Source of the DNA: Methylobacter sp.
Lineage (GTDB): Bacteria; Pseudomonadota; Gammaproteobacteria; Methylococcales; Methylomonadaceae
Direction: 5' to 3'
Assembly (NCBI GenBank): GCA_030653985.1
Contig: JAURYJ010000075.1
Coordinates: forward strand, 1-64,000
Length of the DNA stretch: 64,000 nt
In this document: positions 25,014 through 35,387 of the stretch, piece by piece
How the letters are laid out: each line of letters opens with the position of its first letter
Numbering within the stretch: position 1 is the stretch's first letter
Notes under the pieces: model-generated
Databases searched by the model: none
What the model saw: the letters and a program-made list of their open reading frames with translations, nothing else
What the model was told of the DNA's origin: nothing
Made by a program: the position numbers and the translations under genes

Positions 25014-27839
25014 ATGAGTAAACTGCTTAAACTTTTTCAAGATTCTTCTTCTCTGTACGGCAGCAACGCCAGCTTTGTTGAAAATTTATATGAACGCTTC
25101 CTCGAAGACCCGGACTCAGTTGAGTCGAGCTGGCAAAAAGAATTCAATAAAATCCACAACGGCACTGATTTTGAAACGCCTCACAGTCCTGTCGTAGAGC
25201 GCTTTGCGCAACTTGCCGTTAAATCTCAAGGCAGATTGGCAAAGCTACAAGGATTTACCGAAGAAAGCGTTAAAAAACAATCGGCTGTTGCCAGACTTAT
25301 TAATCATTACCGGGTTCGCGGGCATCAGATTGCCGCCAATAATCCATTGGGGAAAACAATGCCCCCTCCTCCCGATATGGATCCCGCTTATTACGGTCTT
25401 TCCGAACCTGATATGGATACTTTGTTCGATACCGGTTCACTTTATGGCGTTGACCGACTACCTTTACGAGACATTATTGCCAACCTGAAAGAGATTTACT
25501 GCGGCAGTATCGGCTCTGAATACATGCATGTCGTCGACACCCATATCAGGCGCTGGATCATAAACCGTCTGGAAAGCTCTAAAACCAACTTGGAACTAAC
25601 GCTTGAAAAAAAACACTGGCTGTTAAAATTATTGACTGCCGCCGAAGGCATAGAAAGCCATTTGCACAATCGATTTGTCGGCCAAAAACGTTTTTCTCTG
25701 GAAGGCGGAGAATCGCTGATTCTCATTCTGGATGAATTAACGCAAGGATTTGGCACAAATGGCGTTAATGAAGTTGTGATCGGCATGGCTCACCGAGGTC
25801 GCTTGAATGTGCTGGTCAATATCCTGGGAAAAAGTCCTGCCAGCCTGTTTAATGAATTTGCCGGCACTTCGCCGCTTTCTCCGGGTGTCAGTACCGGCGA
25901 TGTGAAATATCACCTGGGGTTTTCATCAGACATCAGTACGCCCGGCGGCCCTCTTCATATAACGATGGCATTTAACCCTTCACATTTGGAGATCATCAAT
26001 CCGGTGGTCGAAGGTTCGGTTAAGGCCCGTCAGGACAGAGCGGGGGAAAACGGCAAAAATACAGTCATCCCCATTTTAATCCACGGAGACGCGGCCTTTT
26101 CCGGACAAGGCATCGTCATGGAAACCCTGAATATGTCGCAAACCCGCGCTTTTTCCACCGGCGGAACCGTGCATATTGTTATTAACAACCAAATCGGCTT
26201 TACTACCAGCAACTCGCGGGATGCGCGCTCCACACTTTATTGCACCGATGTGGCCAGCATGATTCAGGCGCCAGTTTTCCATGTCAACGGTGACGATCCC
26301 GATGCCGTCATCTTTGTCACCAATCTGGCAATGGATTACCGGATGACCTTTAATAAAGATGTGGTCATCGACCTTATTTGCTATCGCAGACTGGGCCATA
26401 ATGAAGCCGATGAGCCTTCTACTACCCAACCCTTGATGTATAAAAAAATCCGCAAACTCAAGACGACGCGGAAACTTTATGCCGAAAAACTCATCAAAGC
26501 CGGGCTTATCACTGTTGAACAAGCTGCTGAGTTAGAACAAAATTACCAAAAACAGCTAGAAGCCGGTGAAATTGTTTCCAGACCTATCCTAGCCGACGGC
26601 CCCTACCCGTACACTAATCAATGGAATAAATTCCCGAACATCGACTGGAATCCAGTCTGCAATACCGCAGTTTCCATGGATCATCTGCGCTTTTGTAACG
26701 ACAGAATGCAACGCCTGCCAACCGGTTTCGAATTACACGCCCGAGTCGCAAAAGTCATGGATAACCGGCGTAAAATGGCGGCTGGAGCCATGCCGCTGGA
26801 CTGGGGTTTTGCCGAAAATATGGCCTATGCAACACTGCTGCTGGATAAATATAACGTTCGTTTAACCGGCCAGGATGTTGGTCGCGGCACTTTTGTGCAT
26901 CGTCATGCTGTTTTGCATAATCAACTCAATAATAAAACCTATACACCGATCAAACATTTAGACAAAGATCAGGGCAACGCGCAGATTTTCGACTCACTGC
27001 TTTCCGAAGCAGGCGTGTTAGGTTTTGAATATGGCTACAGCACCACAATGCCGAATACCCTGGTTATATGGGAAGCGCAATTCGGCGATTTTGCCAACGG
27101 CGCGCAAGTCGTTATCGATCAATTTATCAGTTCCGGCGAAACCAAATGGGGCCGCTTATGCAACCTGGTCATGCTGCTGCCGCACGGCTTTGAAGGCCAG
27201 GGACCGGAACACTCCTCCGCTCGACTGGAACGCTATCTGCAACTGTGCGCTGAACACAATATTCAGGTTTGCAGCCCGACTACGCCTGCACAAATATTTC
27301 ACTTATTGCGTCGCCAGATGCTACGACCCTACCGTAAGCCATTGATAGTCATGAGCCCCAAGAGCTTACTACGCCATAAACTCGCAATCTCCACGCTTGA
27401 AGATTTAACCGACGGTCAGTTCCAGCCCCTTATCGGCGAGCAGGACGACATCAATCCCAAAAAAGTGACCCGCCTGGTCATGTGTTCAGGCAAAGTCTAT
27501 TACGATCTGATCGAAACCCGGCGTCAGGACGATCTCAAGCACGTCGCCATTGCCCGCATAGAGCAACTCTACCCTTTCCCCGATAAATTGTTTAGAGCGG
27601 AAGTCGGCAGATACCCGCAACTTAAAGAATTTATCTGGTGTCAGGAAGAACCTCAGAATCAAGGCGCATGGTATCAATCCAGACACCACTTTACCGACAA
27701 CTTAGGCCCAAAAATCAGTATGACTTATGCCGGTAGAGATGCCTCGGCGGCACCGGCGGTCGGCAATTTCCGCGTCCATATCGAACAACAAAAAGCTGTC
27801 GTTCACTCGGCTCTTTACGGCAATCCTTCAGGAAAATAA
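25014..27839 (+). CDS. sucA: 2-oxoglutarate dehydrogenase E1 component
   Basis: A 941-residue thiamine-diphosphate-dependent E1 that decarboxylates 2-oxoglutarate. The family N-terminus ([20 protein letters not shown]), [32 protein letters not shown] (cofactor motif), [17 protein letters not shown] and [19 protein letters not shown] are all present, and the length is normal. It is the first gene of the sucA-sucB-lpd operon; sucB follows after 2 bases. Nothing suggests it is inactive, in contrast to the E3 gene of the same operon. Confidence 0.96.
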   Translation: MSKLLKLFQDSSSLYGSNASFVENLYERFLEDPDSVESSWQKEFNKIHNGTDFETPHSPVVERFAQLAVKSQGRLAKLQGFTEESVKKQSAVARLINHYRVRGHQIAANNPLGKTMPPPPDMDPAYYGLSEPDMDTLFDTGSLYGVDRLPLRDIIANLKEIYCGSIGSEYMHVVDTHIRRWIINRLESSKTNLELTLEKKHWLLKLLTAAEGIESHLHNRFVGQKRFSLEGGESLILILDELTQGFGTNGVNEVVIGMAHRGRLNVLVNILGKSPASLFNEFAGTSPLSPGVSTGDVKYHLGFSSDISTPGGPLHITMAFNPSHLEIINPVVEGSVKARQDRAGENGKNTVIPILIHGDAAFSGQGIVMETLNMSQTRAFSTGGTVHIVINNQIGFTTSNSRDARSTLYCTDVASMIQAPVFHVNGDDPDAVIFVTNLAMDYRMTFNKDVVIDLICYRRLGHNEADEPSTTQPLMYKKIRKLKTTRKLYAEKLIKAGLITVEQAAELEQNYQKQLEAGEIVSRPILADGPYPYTNQWNKFPNIDWNPVCNTAVSMDHLRFCNDRMQRLPTGFELHARVAKVMDNRRKMAAGAMPLDWGFAENMAYATLLLDKYNVRLTGQDVGRGTFVHRHAVLHNQLNNKTYTPIKHLDKDQGNAQIFDSLLSEAGVLGFEYGYSTTMPNTLVIWEAQFGDFANGAQVVIDQFISSGETKWGRLCNLVMLLPHGFEGQGPEHSSARLERYLQLCAEHNIQVCSPTTPAQIFHLLRRQMLRPYRKPLIVMSPKSLLRHKLAISTLEDLTDGQFQPLIGEQDDINPKKVTRLVMCSGKVYYDLIETRRQDDLKHVAIARIEQLYPFPDKLFRAEVGRYPQLKEFIWCQEEPQNQGAWYQSRHHFTDNLGPKISMTYAGRDASAAPAVGNFRVHIEQQKAVVHSALYGNPSGK

Positions 27840-27841
27840 CA

Positions 27842-29101
27842 ATGAGCATTGAAGTCCTAGTTCCCAACCTACCCGAATCCGTTTCCGATGCAACGCTGAT
27901 CACCTGGCATAAGCAACCCGGCGACACCGTGATTAAAAACGAAAATCTCGTTGACCTTGAAACGGACAAAGTAGTGCTTGAAGTGCCTGCGCCGGCATCA
28001 GGCATCCTTAGCAAAATACTGCAGCAAGATGGAGCCATTGTTGTCAGCGGCGATGTACTGGCCTTGCTCGAACCTCAAACCGTAGAAGCAAGCCCAACAA
28101 CGGCAACCGAACCTGACCATGAAGAGGAGCCGGACATCCCGCTAAGCCCTTCGGTACGTCGGCTAATTGCTGAAAATACGCTGGATCCTTCCGTCATCAA
28201 AGGCTCAGGAAAAGACGGCCGTCTGACTAAAACCGATGTGTTGGATTATCTGCATAAAAAAACCCTGCAAGAAGCTCAACTTATAGTCCCAACGGCCAAA
28301 GCCGAAACTCCTTCCAGCTCCCCTTTGACAAAAGGAGAAGCCGTTACCGCCAGCAGTCACCCGCTGCCTAAGGAGGGAGCAGGCAAGGGAATTTCAAATC
28401 TGCGCCCGGAACAGCGCGTCCCCATGACCCGGTTAAGAGCCAAGGTAGCCGAACGCCTGTTGCAGGCACAGCAAAATGCGGCCATGCTAACCACATTTAA
28501 TGAGGTCAACATGCAAAACGTGATTGATCTTCGCAACCAGTACAAAGAACGCTTTGAACAAAAACATCATGTCAAATTGGGTTTTATGTCTTTCTTTGTT
28601 AAAGCCTCTATCGAAGCATTAAAGCGCTTTCCGGCAATCAATGCCTCCATTGACGACAACGATATTATCTATCACGGTTACTATGACATAGGCATTGCAG
28701 TCAGCACCGAGCGCGGCCTGATCGTGCCGGTTTTGCGCGATGCGGATCAACTCGACTTTGCCGGGATCGAACAAAGTATCGTCGATTTCGGTGCCAAGAC
28801 CAGGGCCGGCAACTTGACTTATGATGACTTAAAAGGCGGCACCTTCACCATTACCAACGGCGGTATTTTTGGCTCTATGCTGTCCACGCCGATACTCAAT
28901 CCGCCGCAATGCGCTATCTTGGGCATGCATGCGATTAAAGAACGAGCCGTTGTTGAAAATGGCCAAATTGTTATCAGGCCGATCATGTATCTGGCTTTAT
29001 CGTACGATCATCGACTGGTTGACGGTCGAGAGGCCGTGCAATTTCTAGTCACCATCAAAGAATGCTTGGAAGCACCCGCTCACTTATTGCTAAATATATA
29101 A
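27842..29101 (+). CDS. sucB: 2-oxoglutarate dehydrogenase E2 (dihydrolipoyl succinyltransferase)
   Basis: A 419-residue E2 core. The lipoyl domain (1-77) has the lipoylated Lys in [10 protein letters not shown]. The peripheral subunit-binding domain (about 100-138, [16 protein letters not shown]) and catalytic domain (about 190-419) follow, with the active-site HRLVDGRE near the C-terminus. All key residues are intact. The second linker (about 157-187) includes [11 protein letters not shown] and [11 protein letters not shown], unlike the usual Ala/Pro-rich linker; its DNA resembles a dispersed repeat. It would be joined to E1 and an E3 through the binding domain. Confidence 0.95.
   Translation: MSIEVLVPNLPESVSDATLITWHKQPGDTVIKNENLVDLETDKVVLEVPAPASGILSKILQQDGAIVVSGDVLALLEPQTVEASPTTATEPDHEEEPDIPLSPSVRRLIAENTLDPSVIKGSGKDGRLTKTDVLDYLHKKTLQEAQLIVPTAKAETPSSSPLTKGEAVTASSHPLPKEGAGKGISNLRPEQRVPMTRLRAKVAERLLQAQQNAAMLTTFNEVNMQNVIDLRNQYKERFEQKHHVKLGFMSFFVKASIEALKRFPAINASIDDNDIIYHGYYDIGIAVSTERGLIVPVLRDADQLDFAGIEQSIVDFGAKTRAGNLTYDDLKGGTFTITNGGIFGSMLSTPILNPPQCAILGMHAIKERAVVENGQIVIRPIMYLALSYDHRLVDGREAVQFLVTIKECLEAPAHLLLNI
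28311..28401 (+). repeat. possible dispersed repeat in the sucB linker
   Basis: The segment has CTCCCCTTTGACAAAAGGAG, an imperfect inverted repeat, and then CCTAAGGAGGGAGCAGGC followed by AAGGGAATTTC. This C/T-rich then G/A-rich pattern is like dispersed repeats seen between genes in several bacteria. There is no second copy in the window, so this rests on pattern alone. Frame is kept through it. Confidence 0.3.
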
Positions 29102-29105
29102 AGCC

Positions 29106-30533
29106 ATGTCAAAAAAACACGTGCAAACATCATTTGATGTCATCGTCATTGGCGCCGGACCGGCAGGCTATTCCAGCGCTATTCGATGCGCCCAGCTCGG
29201 CTTAAAAACCGCCTGTATCGACAACTGGTGCGACAAGAAAGGCCTAGTCAGTCTGGGGGGGACTTATCTTAACGCGGGTTGTGTTGCCTCTATCGCGTTG
29301 CTCGAATCGGCGAAAATTTATCACTCGCTGAACCATAACCTAAAAGAACACGGCATCCAGGCAGAGGCGATTTCTGTGGATATTGCGCTAATGATGCAGC
29401 GCAAAAACAACATTATTGACGCACTCAGCCAACAAATTGCCGACTCGTTTGTGGATCACAACATTACCTATATGAAGGCAGAGGCCCGGTTACTCAATGA
29501 TCGACAGGTAGAAATTACACCGCTTGATCAATCGGGTGTTTCAATGCTCGAAGCCAAGCATATTATTCTGGCCTCCGGCTCCTCCCCAATCAATTTGTCC
29601 TGTGCGCCGATAGACAATGAATTCATTATCGATTCGACGATGGCTTTAAATCTCGGCGCAATACCCAAGCGCTTAGCCATTATCGGTGCGGGGGTTATCG
29701 GCCTAGAATTAGCCAGCATCTGGAACAGGTTAGGTGCGGAAACCATTTTGCTGGAAGCTCAGGAAACATTTTTAAGCATGGCCGACCAGCAAATTGCGCT
29801 GGAAGCCTATCGTATCTATACCGAACAGGGACTGGAACTGCGCCTGGGTGCGCGGGTTATTTCAGCAAAAAAAGGCAATAAAAAAGTCACCGTAGAATAC
29901 CAGGATAGCGACGGCACTCATACCCTGCGTGTCGATAAACTGATTGTTGCCTCCGGCCGTAAACCCAATACCGAAAATCTGGCTGCGGCTGAAGCCAATT
30001 TACTGCTCGACGAAAACGGCTATGTCCATGTCGATGAAAACTGCCGCACCAACCTGCCCGGCGTTTATGCCATCGGCGACCTGACCTTGCTCGGCCCGAT
30101 GATTGCCCATAAAGGCATAGAAGAAGGCTTGTTTGTTGCCGAACAAATCGCCGGCATTCGCAACCCTATCAACTACGATCTCTTGCCCAGCGTCGTTTTT
30201 ACCGATCCTGAAATTGCCTGGGTAGGTCAAACCGAACAAGGCTTAAGAGCCATGGGCGAATCCATTAAAATCGGCATCTTCCCGCTAAACGCCACTGCCC
30301 GTGCTCACGCCATGAGCCAAACTGAGGGTATCGTTAAAATCATCGCTCATGCCGATACCGACGCGATACTCGGTGTTCATATCATTGGCCTGCAAGCCTC
30401 CGAAATGATTGCCGAAGCCGTGCTGGCTATGGAGTTTTCCGCCAGCAGCGAAGACCTGGCCAGAACCATACACGCCCACCCTACCCTTGCCAAAGCCCTG
30501 CATGGCGCGGCGCTTAGCCTTAAAACAAGCTAA
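29106..30533 (+). CDS. lpd: dihydrolipoyl dehydrogenase-like E3 with altered active site
   Basis: A 475-residue flavoprotein disulfide reductase by fold. FAD-binding GAGPAGYSSA, NAD-binding IGAGVIGLELASIW and the second FAD motif YAIGDLTLLGPMIAHKG are intact, and it ends with the dimerisation domain. The redox-active site is not canonical. GGTCLNVGCIPSK is expected, but GGTYLNAGCVASI is found: Cys to Tyr54, Pro to Ala61 and Lys to Ile63, leaving only Cys59. In the His-Glu pair the His458 is present (HAHPTL) but the Glu five residues on is Lys463. It can hardly reoxidise dihydrolipoamide in the normal way. It starts 4 bases after sucB. It could be a decayed E3, a structural stand-in or a reductase with another activity. 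Confidence 0.85.
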   Translation: MSKKHVQTSFDVIVIGAGPAGYSSAIRCAQLGLKTACIDNWCDKKGLVSLGGTYLNAGCVASIALLESAKIYHSLNHNLKEHGIQAEAISVDIALMMQRKNNIIDALSQQIADSFVDHNITYMKAEARLLNDRQVEITPLDQSGVSMLEAKHIILASGSSPINLSCAPIDNEFIIDSTMALNLGAIPKRLAIIGAGVIGLELASIWNRLGAETILLEAQETFLSMADQQIALEAYRIYTEQGLELRLGARVISAKKGNKKVTVEYQDSDGTHTLRVDKLIVASGRKPNTENLAAAEANLLLDENGYVHVDENCRTNLPGVYAIGDLTLLGPMIAHKGIEEGLFVAEQIAGIRNPINYDLLPSVVFTDPEIAWVGQTEQGLRAMGESIKIGIFPLNATARAHAMSQTEGIVKIIAHADTDAILGVHIIGLQASEMIAEAVLAMEFSASSEDLARTIHAHPTLAKALHGAALSLKTS

Positions 30534-30599
30534 ACGACTAGAGCCGTCTCTATTGCGCTTGACTCTACCTGCCGACTACAGCACTGCCATTACTCTAGT

Positions 30600-30659
30600 G
30601 TGGGCGCGAATTTATTCGCGCAATAGGCATTAAAAATGCGCGAATAAATTCGCGCCCAC
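30600..30659. repeat. perfect 22-bp inverted repeat between lpd and the efflux operon
   Basis: The arms at 30600-30621 and 30638-30659 are perfectly complementary: one begins GTGGGCGCGAATTTATTC and the other ends GAATAAATTCGCGCCCAC. The loop is 16 bases (AATAGGCATTAAAAAT). It lies between two convergent genes and could act as a terminator for both. The arm and loop match the outer part of the element at 20094-20287. Confidence 0.9.
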
Positions 30660-30690
30660 GGCATATAACCCACAGCATTCGTTTTCTTGT

Positions 30691-32202
30691 CTAATCGGTT
30701 TTACTCACATCAAGGTTCGATTCCCAACCGCCACCTAAAGCCTTGTATAATGCCACCAGCGCTGTCGCCGTCGCGGTTTCGCTCTGGGCCAGACGGTCCT
30801 GGTCTTGCAACAGACGCAATTCGGTATCCAATACCGTCAGAAAATCGCTGATGCCTTCCGTAAAACGCAGATGAGCCAGTTCATGAGCTCTTTCGCTGGC
30901 CGTAGCCGCCGAAGTGAGCAATCCTCGCCGGACTCGCGCCCGGTTGTAATTTACCAGCGCATTTTCCGTTTCTTCCAAAGCGCTCAGCACCGTCTGCTCG
31001 TACTGGGCCAGACTGGCCTCGGCACGGGCATCGGCGGCTTTAATGCGAGCATACACATGACCTAGATCCAGCGCTGCCCAACTGATTTTTGGGCCCAAGG
31101 AATAAGCATCCGACCGAGCCGCTCCTATAGCCGAAAAAGTACTAGCCTCTAGTGAGATAGTGCCGACGAAGGTTACCCGTGGAAACAGATCAGCGGTAGC
31201 AACGCCGATGCGGGCAGTCGCCGCAGCCAGCGTTCGTTCGGCGATGCGAATGTCAGGTCGGCGGCGCAATAGCTCCGCCGGCTGACCGATATGGATAGTC
31301 TTGGGAATCTTAGGCAGTGGCGCAGACTTCGACAGCTTCTGTGTCAGGGCGCCAGGAAACTGCCCGGTAAGTACACTAAGGCGATGCATGGCCTGATGAA
31401 TGCCGTTCTCCAGAGGCGGAATAATGGCCAGAGTGGAATCAAGCTGAGCTGTTGCCCTCGACGTATCGAGTTCGGTACCGCGCCCATTTTCAAGTCTTAC
31501 CTGGGTTATTTTCAGCGTTTTAGCCTGGTTTTCAGCGTTCTTTTTCGCCGTCATCAACTGGTTTTGCAGACCCCGCAATTCAAAATAATTTCTCGCTACC
31601 TCGGCGATCAGGCTAACGCCGAGATCCCGAAGGCTGGCTTCCTGCGCATCGACTTCATCGCTGCTCGCTTCCACATTACGACGCACACGGCCAAAGAAAT
31701 CGACTTCCCAAAAAGCGTCGAAACCGACGTTGTAGAGTTTAAGCTCACGCGGAGCGAAAGACAGGTTGTTCATAGCACCGGCACTGCGTTTCTGATCGGT
31801 GTAATTAGCATGTGAACTCACGATAGGCGCCAAATTCAGCCCAGCATCCATATACAAAGCTCGTGCCTCTCTAAGATTAGCGCGGGCGACCTGGAGATCT
31901 CGGTTGTGCTGCACCGTCTGATCGACAAGCTGGGTTAGCTCCTTATCTTCAAACAGTTTCCACCACGCTACGTCCACACCTTGCACAGAAAATTCCGGGT
32001 TATTGGCATTGACGAAAGCTGGGCCGGCATCGGTTGTTGGCGTCTTATAATCGGGGCCTACCGCGCAGGCACTCAACAGCGCGGCCGCGCAGAGAACTAC
32101 CGGACCAACAAACCTACTTCGTTTAAGCGCAACGATGACAGTATTTCCAAATTGCATGACGGGGCGAAATTCTACGGAGTGCATCTTTATTCCTTGGCTC
32201 AT
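30691..32202 (-). CDS. RND efflux outer-membrane factor, NodT/OprM lipoprotein
   Basis: A 503-residue outer-membrane channel of the NodT/OprM family. The N-terminal signal ends with the lipobox LLSAC, so the mature protein is lipid-anchored. Two outer-membrane efflux repeats follow (about 90-290 and 295-490), with the family motif AELLRRRPDIRIAERTLAAA between them. It is the last gene of the adaptor-pump-channel operon; the start overlaps the pump stop as ATGA. A second ATG a few codons in (MHSVEF) may be the true start. It would complete the tripartite pump at the outer membrane. Confidence 0.9.
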   Translation of the reverse strand: MSQGIKMHSVEFRPVMQFGNTVIVALKRSRFVGPVVLCAAALLSACAVGPDYKTPTTDAGPAFVNANNPEFSVQGVDVAWWKLFEDKELTQLVDQTVQHNRDLQVARANLREARALYMDAGLNLAPIVSSHANYTDQKRSAGAMNNLSFAPRELKLYNVGFDAFWEVDFFGRVRRNVEASSDEVDAQEASLRDLGVSLIAEVARNYFELRGLQNQLMTAKKNAENQAKTLKITQVRLENGRGTELDTSRATAQLDSTLAIIPPLENGIHQAMHRLSVLTGQFPGALTQKLSKSAPLPKIPKTIHIGQPAELLRRRPDIRIAERTLAAATARIGVATADLFPRVTFVGTISLEASTFSAIGAARSDAYSLGPKISWAALDLGHVYARIKAADARAEASLAQYEQTVLSALEETENALVNYNRARVRRGLLTSAATASERAHELAHLRFTEGISDFLTVLDTELRLLQDQDRLAQSETATATALVALYKALGGGWESNLDVSKTD

Positions 32203-35200
32203 AAGTCGGCACCAGAAGAAGGCTCATGGGGCAGCAAGCCCTTAGCCTTTTGCCTACGTTGCGAAAAACCCTGGGCGATCACGTAGAACACCGGCGTTAA
32301 CAGCAAACCAAATAAGGTCACACCCAACATGCCGCTAAACATCGTCGTACCCAGCAGCTGCCGCGATTCCGCGCCAGCTCCTTGAGCGATCACCAACGGA
32401 AATACACCCATGATAAAAGCAAACGAGGTCATCAAAATGGGCCGCAGCCGAATTTTTGATGCTTCTATGACCGCATCAAAGCGGTTAAGTCCGTCTTCCT
32501 GGCGCCGCTTGGCAAATTCCACAATAAGGATGGCGTTCTTGCTGGCCAAGCCCACCAGCACGATGAAGCCGACCTGGGTAAAAATATTATTGTCCATGTC
32601 GCGTAACCAAACGCCGGCCAAGGCAGACAAGATGCACATAGGTACGATCAGAATCACCGCAAAGGGCAATGACCAGCTTTCATACTGGGCTGCCAAGGCC
32701 AAAAATACAAAGATGACACTCAGCGGAAAAACCAACAGGGCGACGTTTCCGGCCAACACTTGTTGCAAACTGAGTTCAGTCCATTCAAAATCGAATCCCG
32801 GCGGCAACTCTGCGCCCATGAGCTGATTCATGATGGTGATCGCCTGACCGGAACTCACTCCCGGTAAGGTACTGCCATTAATTTCAGCCGCAGGATACAT
32901 GTTGTAGCGTGTAATTTTGTCAGGACCGGTAATTTCTTTAACCGACATAAGGGAACCCAGCGGCACCATACCGCCTTGAAGATTCCGTGTCTTCAAAGCA
33001 GTGATGTCTACCGGTTTCATCCGAAAATCCGAATCGGCCTGCGCCACCACCTGATAGGTTCGGCCAAAACTATTAAAATCATTGACATACATAGACCCCA
33101 GATAGATCTGCAAGGTATCGAACACCTCTTTCAACGGCACGTCCATAGACATGGCTCGGGTACGATCTACGTCCAGAAAAAGTTGCGGCACTTCAGCGCG
33201 AAAAGTGGTAAACAGTCCGACCAAACCGGGTTGTTCATTGCCCTTGGCGATGAGTTCGTTGACCGTGCTCTGTAGTGCGTCGACACCCGCGTTGGTGCGA
33301 TCCTGAACTTGCAGTTTAAAACCGCCGGTCGAACTCATGCCCCGGATGGGCGGCGGAGCAAAGACGGCAATATGGGCACCTTCGACCTGAGCAAGGCGCT
33401 CATTGAGGCTGGTAATAATGGCATTGGCATGAAGTTCAGGATGACCGACGCGCTGGTCAAAGTCATCCAGCAGCGTAAACATCGTTGCGACATTGGACTG
33501 ACTGGAACCACTCAGGATCGAAAAACCGGCGTAGGCGATGACATGTTTAACGCCTTTAGTTTCCCTAATAATACGGGTAGCCTGCTGAACCACGTCCTGG
33601 GTGCGTGCTAAAGATGCCGCATCGGGTAACTGCGCATACAGAATCAGGTAACCCTGATCCTGTTGAGGAATAAAACCCGTCGGCACCTTTTCAAAGGCCA
33701 GAAAGTTGAGCCCGTTGAGACCGACATAGACCACTAAAACGACCACCGTCATGCGAACCAGCCTTCCGACTAAGCGCCCGTAGCCCGCACTGAATGAATC
33801 AAAGAACCGGTTAAAGGCTCTGAAAAACCAGCCGAACAGTCGATCAAGCAGCCGCGTGAACGCATCTTTATTGCCGTGCGCCCGATCCAACAGCAGCGCG
33901 CACAAAGCCGGACTCAGGGTCAGCGAATTGAACGTCGAGATCACCGTGGAAATGGCAATAGTCAGGGCAAACTGCTTGTAGAAAGCGCCGGAAACGCCAG
34001 TGATAAAAGCGGTGGGAATGAACACCGCGACCAAAACCAGAGACGTGGCAATAATCGGACCTACGACTTCGGTCATCGCCTTTCGGGTTGCATCCCGAGC
34101 CGATAAACCCAGGGCAATATGGCGTTCCACGTTCTCTACCACCACGATGGCGTCGTCCACCACAATGCCGATAGCAAGTACCAGTCCGAATAACGATAAA
34201 GTGTTCAGTGACAAACCCAATGCCGACATCACCGCGAACGTGCCGATTAAAGACACCGGTACCGCAAGTAGCGGGATAACAGTCGCGCGCCAGCTCTGCA
34301 AAAATATCACCACAACCAGAACCACCAACAGCATAGCCTCAAACAGCGTCTTGACTACTGCACTGATCGACTGCTGTACAAAGACAACGGTATCGTAAAT
34401 AAGCAGATAATCAAGACCTTCCGGGAAACGCGGCTTCATCTGCTCCATCGCGGCGACCACTGCTTTTTTAGTGTCTAGTGCGTTGGAGCCGGGCAGTTGG
34501 AAGACCGCGAGACCCACGCTAGGTTCGCCGTCCAACAGCAGTCCAGAGCTGTAATCCTTAGCGCCCAACTCGATGCGGGCGACGTCTTTGAGCTGAGTCA
34601 CTTGGCCATTTTTCCCGGCTTTGATAATGATATCGGCGAACTCCTCCGCTTCCATCAGGCGTCCCGTGGTCGTGACCGTGTACTGAAAATCGGTGTTTTC
34701 CTGCGTGGGTTGTTGCCCCACCACGCCGGCCGCGACCTGAATATTCTGTTCCCGGATAGCATTAACCACATCGCTGGCAGTCAGATTACGTGCAGCAACT
34801 TTCTCTGGATTCAGCCAGATACGCATGCTGTAGTCTCGGGCGCCAAATACCAGAATTTCACCCACACCGGGCAATCGCGCCAGCTTATCCTTGATTTGCA
34901 ACAACGCGTAATTACTTAAATACACACTGTCATAGCGCTTATCTGGAGAAACCAGGTTGACCACCAGACTCAAGTCGGGACTGCGTTTTTTGACGCTGAT
35001 GCCTTGTCGGCTGACTTCCTGGGGTAATTTTGGCTCGGCTAAAGCGACCCGATTTTGCACCAGCACCTGTGCTTTATCCAGGTCAGTACCCGGTTTAAAG
35101 GTAATGGTAAGCGCCATGTTGCCGCTGTTGGTGGACTGAGAGGACATATATAACATATCCTCGACACCATTCACTTCCTGCTCGATAGGCGTCGCCACGG

Positions 35201-35387
35201 TTTCGGCCACCACCTTGGCATTGGCACCAGGATAAACCGTGCTCACGACTACGGTGGGCGGTGCAATCTCGGGATATTGGGCAATAGGCAGGTTAATCAG
35301 CGCGAGGCTTCCGACCAGGACAATGATGATGGATAATACCGCTGCAAAAATGGGGCGGTCGATGAAAAAGTGGGTGAATCGGTTCAT
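32199..35387 (-). CDS. RND efflux pump, HAE1 (AcrB/MexB) family
   Basis: A 1062-residue inner-membrane pump. It has the RND fold, with the N-terminal FFIDRPIFAAVLSIIIVLVG, the proton-relay Asp pair in GIVVDDAIVVVENVER and the conserved GLASKNAILIVEFAK in the second half. Two large periplasmic porter/docking loops are complete. This family exports drugs, dyes, bile salts or solvents by proton antiport. It overlaps both neighbours by 4 bases, showing translational coupling. The divergent TetR gene at 36652 is the probable regulator. Confidence 0.95.
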   Translation of the reverse strand: MNRFTHFFIDRPIFAAVLSIIIVLVGSLALINLPIAQYPEIAPPTVVVSTVYPGANAKVVAETVATPIEQEVNGVEDMLYMSSQSTNSGNMALTITFKPGTDLDKAQVLVQNRVALAEPKLPQEVSRQGISVKKRSPDLSLVVNLVSPDKRYDSVYLSNYALLQIKDKLARLPGVGEILVFGARDYSMRIWLNPEKVAARNLTASDVVNAIREQNIQVAAGVVGQQPTQENTDFQYTVTTTGRLMEAEEFADIIIKAGKNGQVTQLKDVARIELGAKDYSSGLLLDGEPSVGLAVFQLPGSNALDTKKAVVAAMEQMKPRFPEGLDYLLIYDTVVFVQQSISAVVKTLFEAMLLVVLVVVIFLQSWRATVIPLLAVPVSLIGTFAVMSALGLSLNTLSLFGLVLAIGIVVDDAIVVVENVERHIALGLSARDATRKAMTEVVGPIIATSLVLVAVFIPTAFITGVSGAFYKQFALTIAISTVISTFNSLTLSPALCALLLDRAHGNKDAFTRLLDRLFGWFFRAFNRFFDSFSAGYGRLVGRLVRMTVVVLVVYVGLNGLNFLAFEKVPTGFIPQQDQGYLILYAQLPDAASLARTQDVVQQATRIIRETKGVKHVIAYAGFSILSGSSQSNVATMFTLLDDFDQRVGHPELHANAIITSLNERLAQVEGAHIAVFAPPPIRGMSSTGGFKLQVQDRTNAGVDALQSTVNELIAKGNEQPGLVGLFTTFRAEVPQLFLDVDRTRAMSMDVPLKEVFDTLQIYLGSMYVNDFNSFGRTYQVVAQADSDFRMKPVDITALKTRNLQGGMVPLGSLMSVKEITGPDKITRYNMYPAAEINGSTLPGVSSGQAITIMNQLMGAELPPGFDFEWTELSLQQVLAGNVALLVFPLSVIFVFLALAAQYESWSLPFAVILIVPMCILSALAGVWLRDMDNNIFTQVGFIVLVGLASKNAILIVEFAKRRQEDGLNRFDAVIEASKIRLRPILMTSFAFIMGVFPLVIAQGAGAESRQLLGTTMFSGMLGVTLFGLLLTPVFYVIAQGFSQRRQKAKGLLPHEPSSGADL

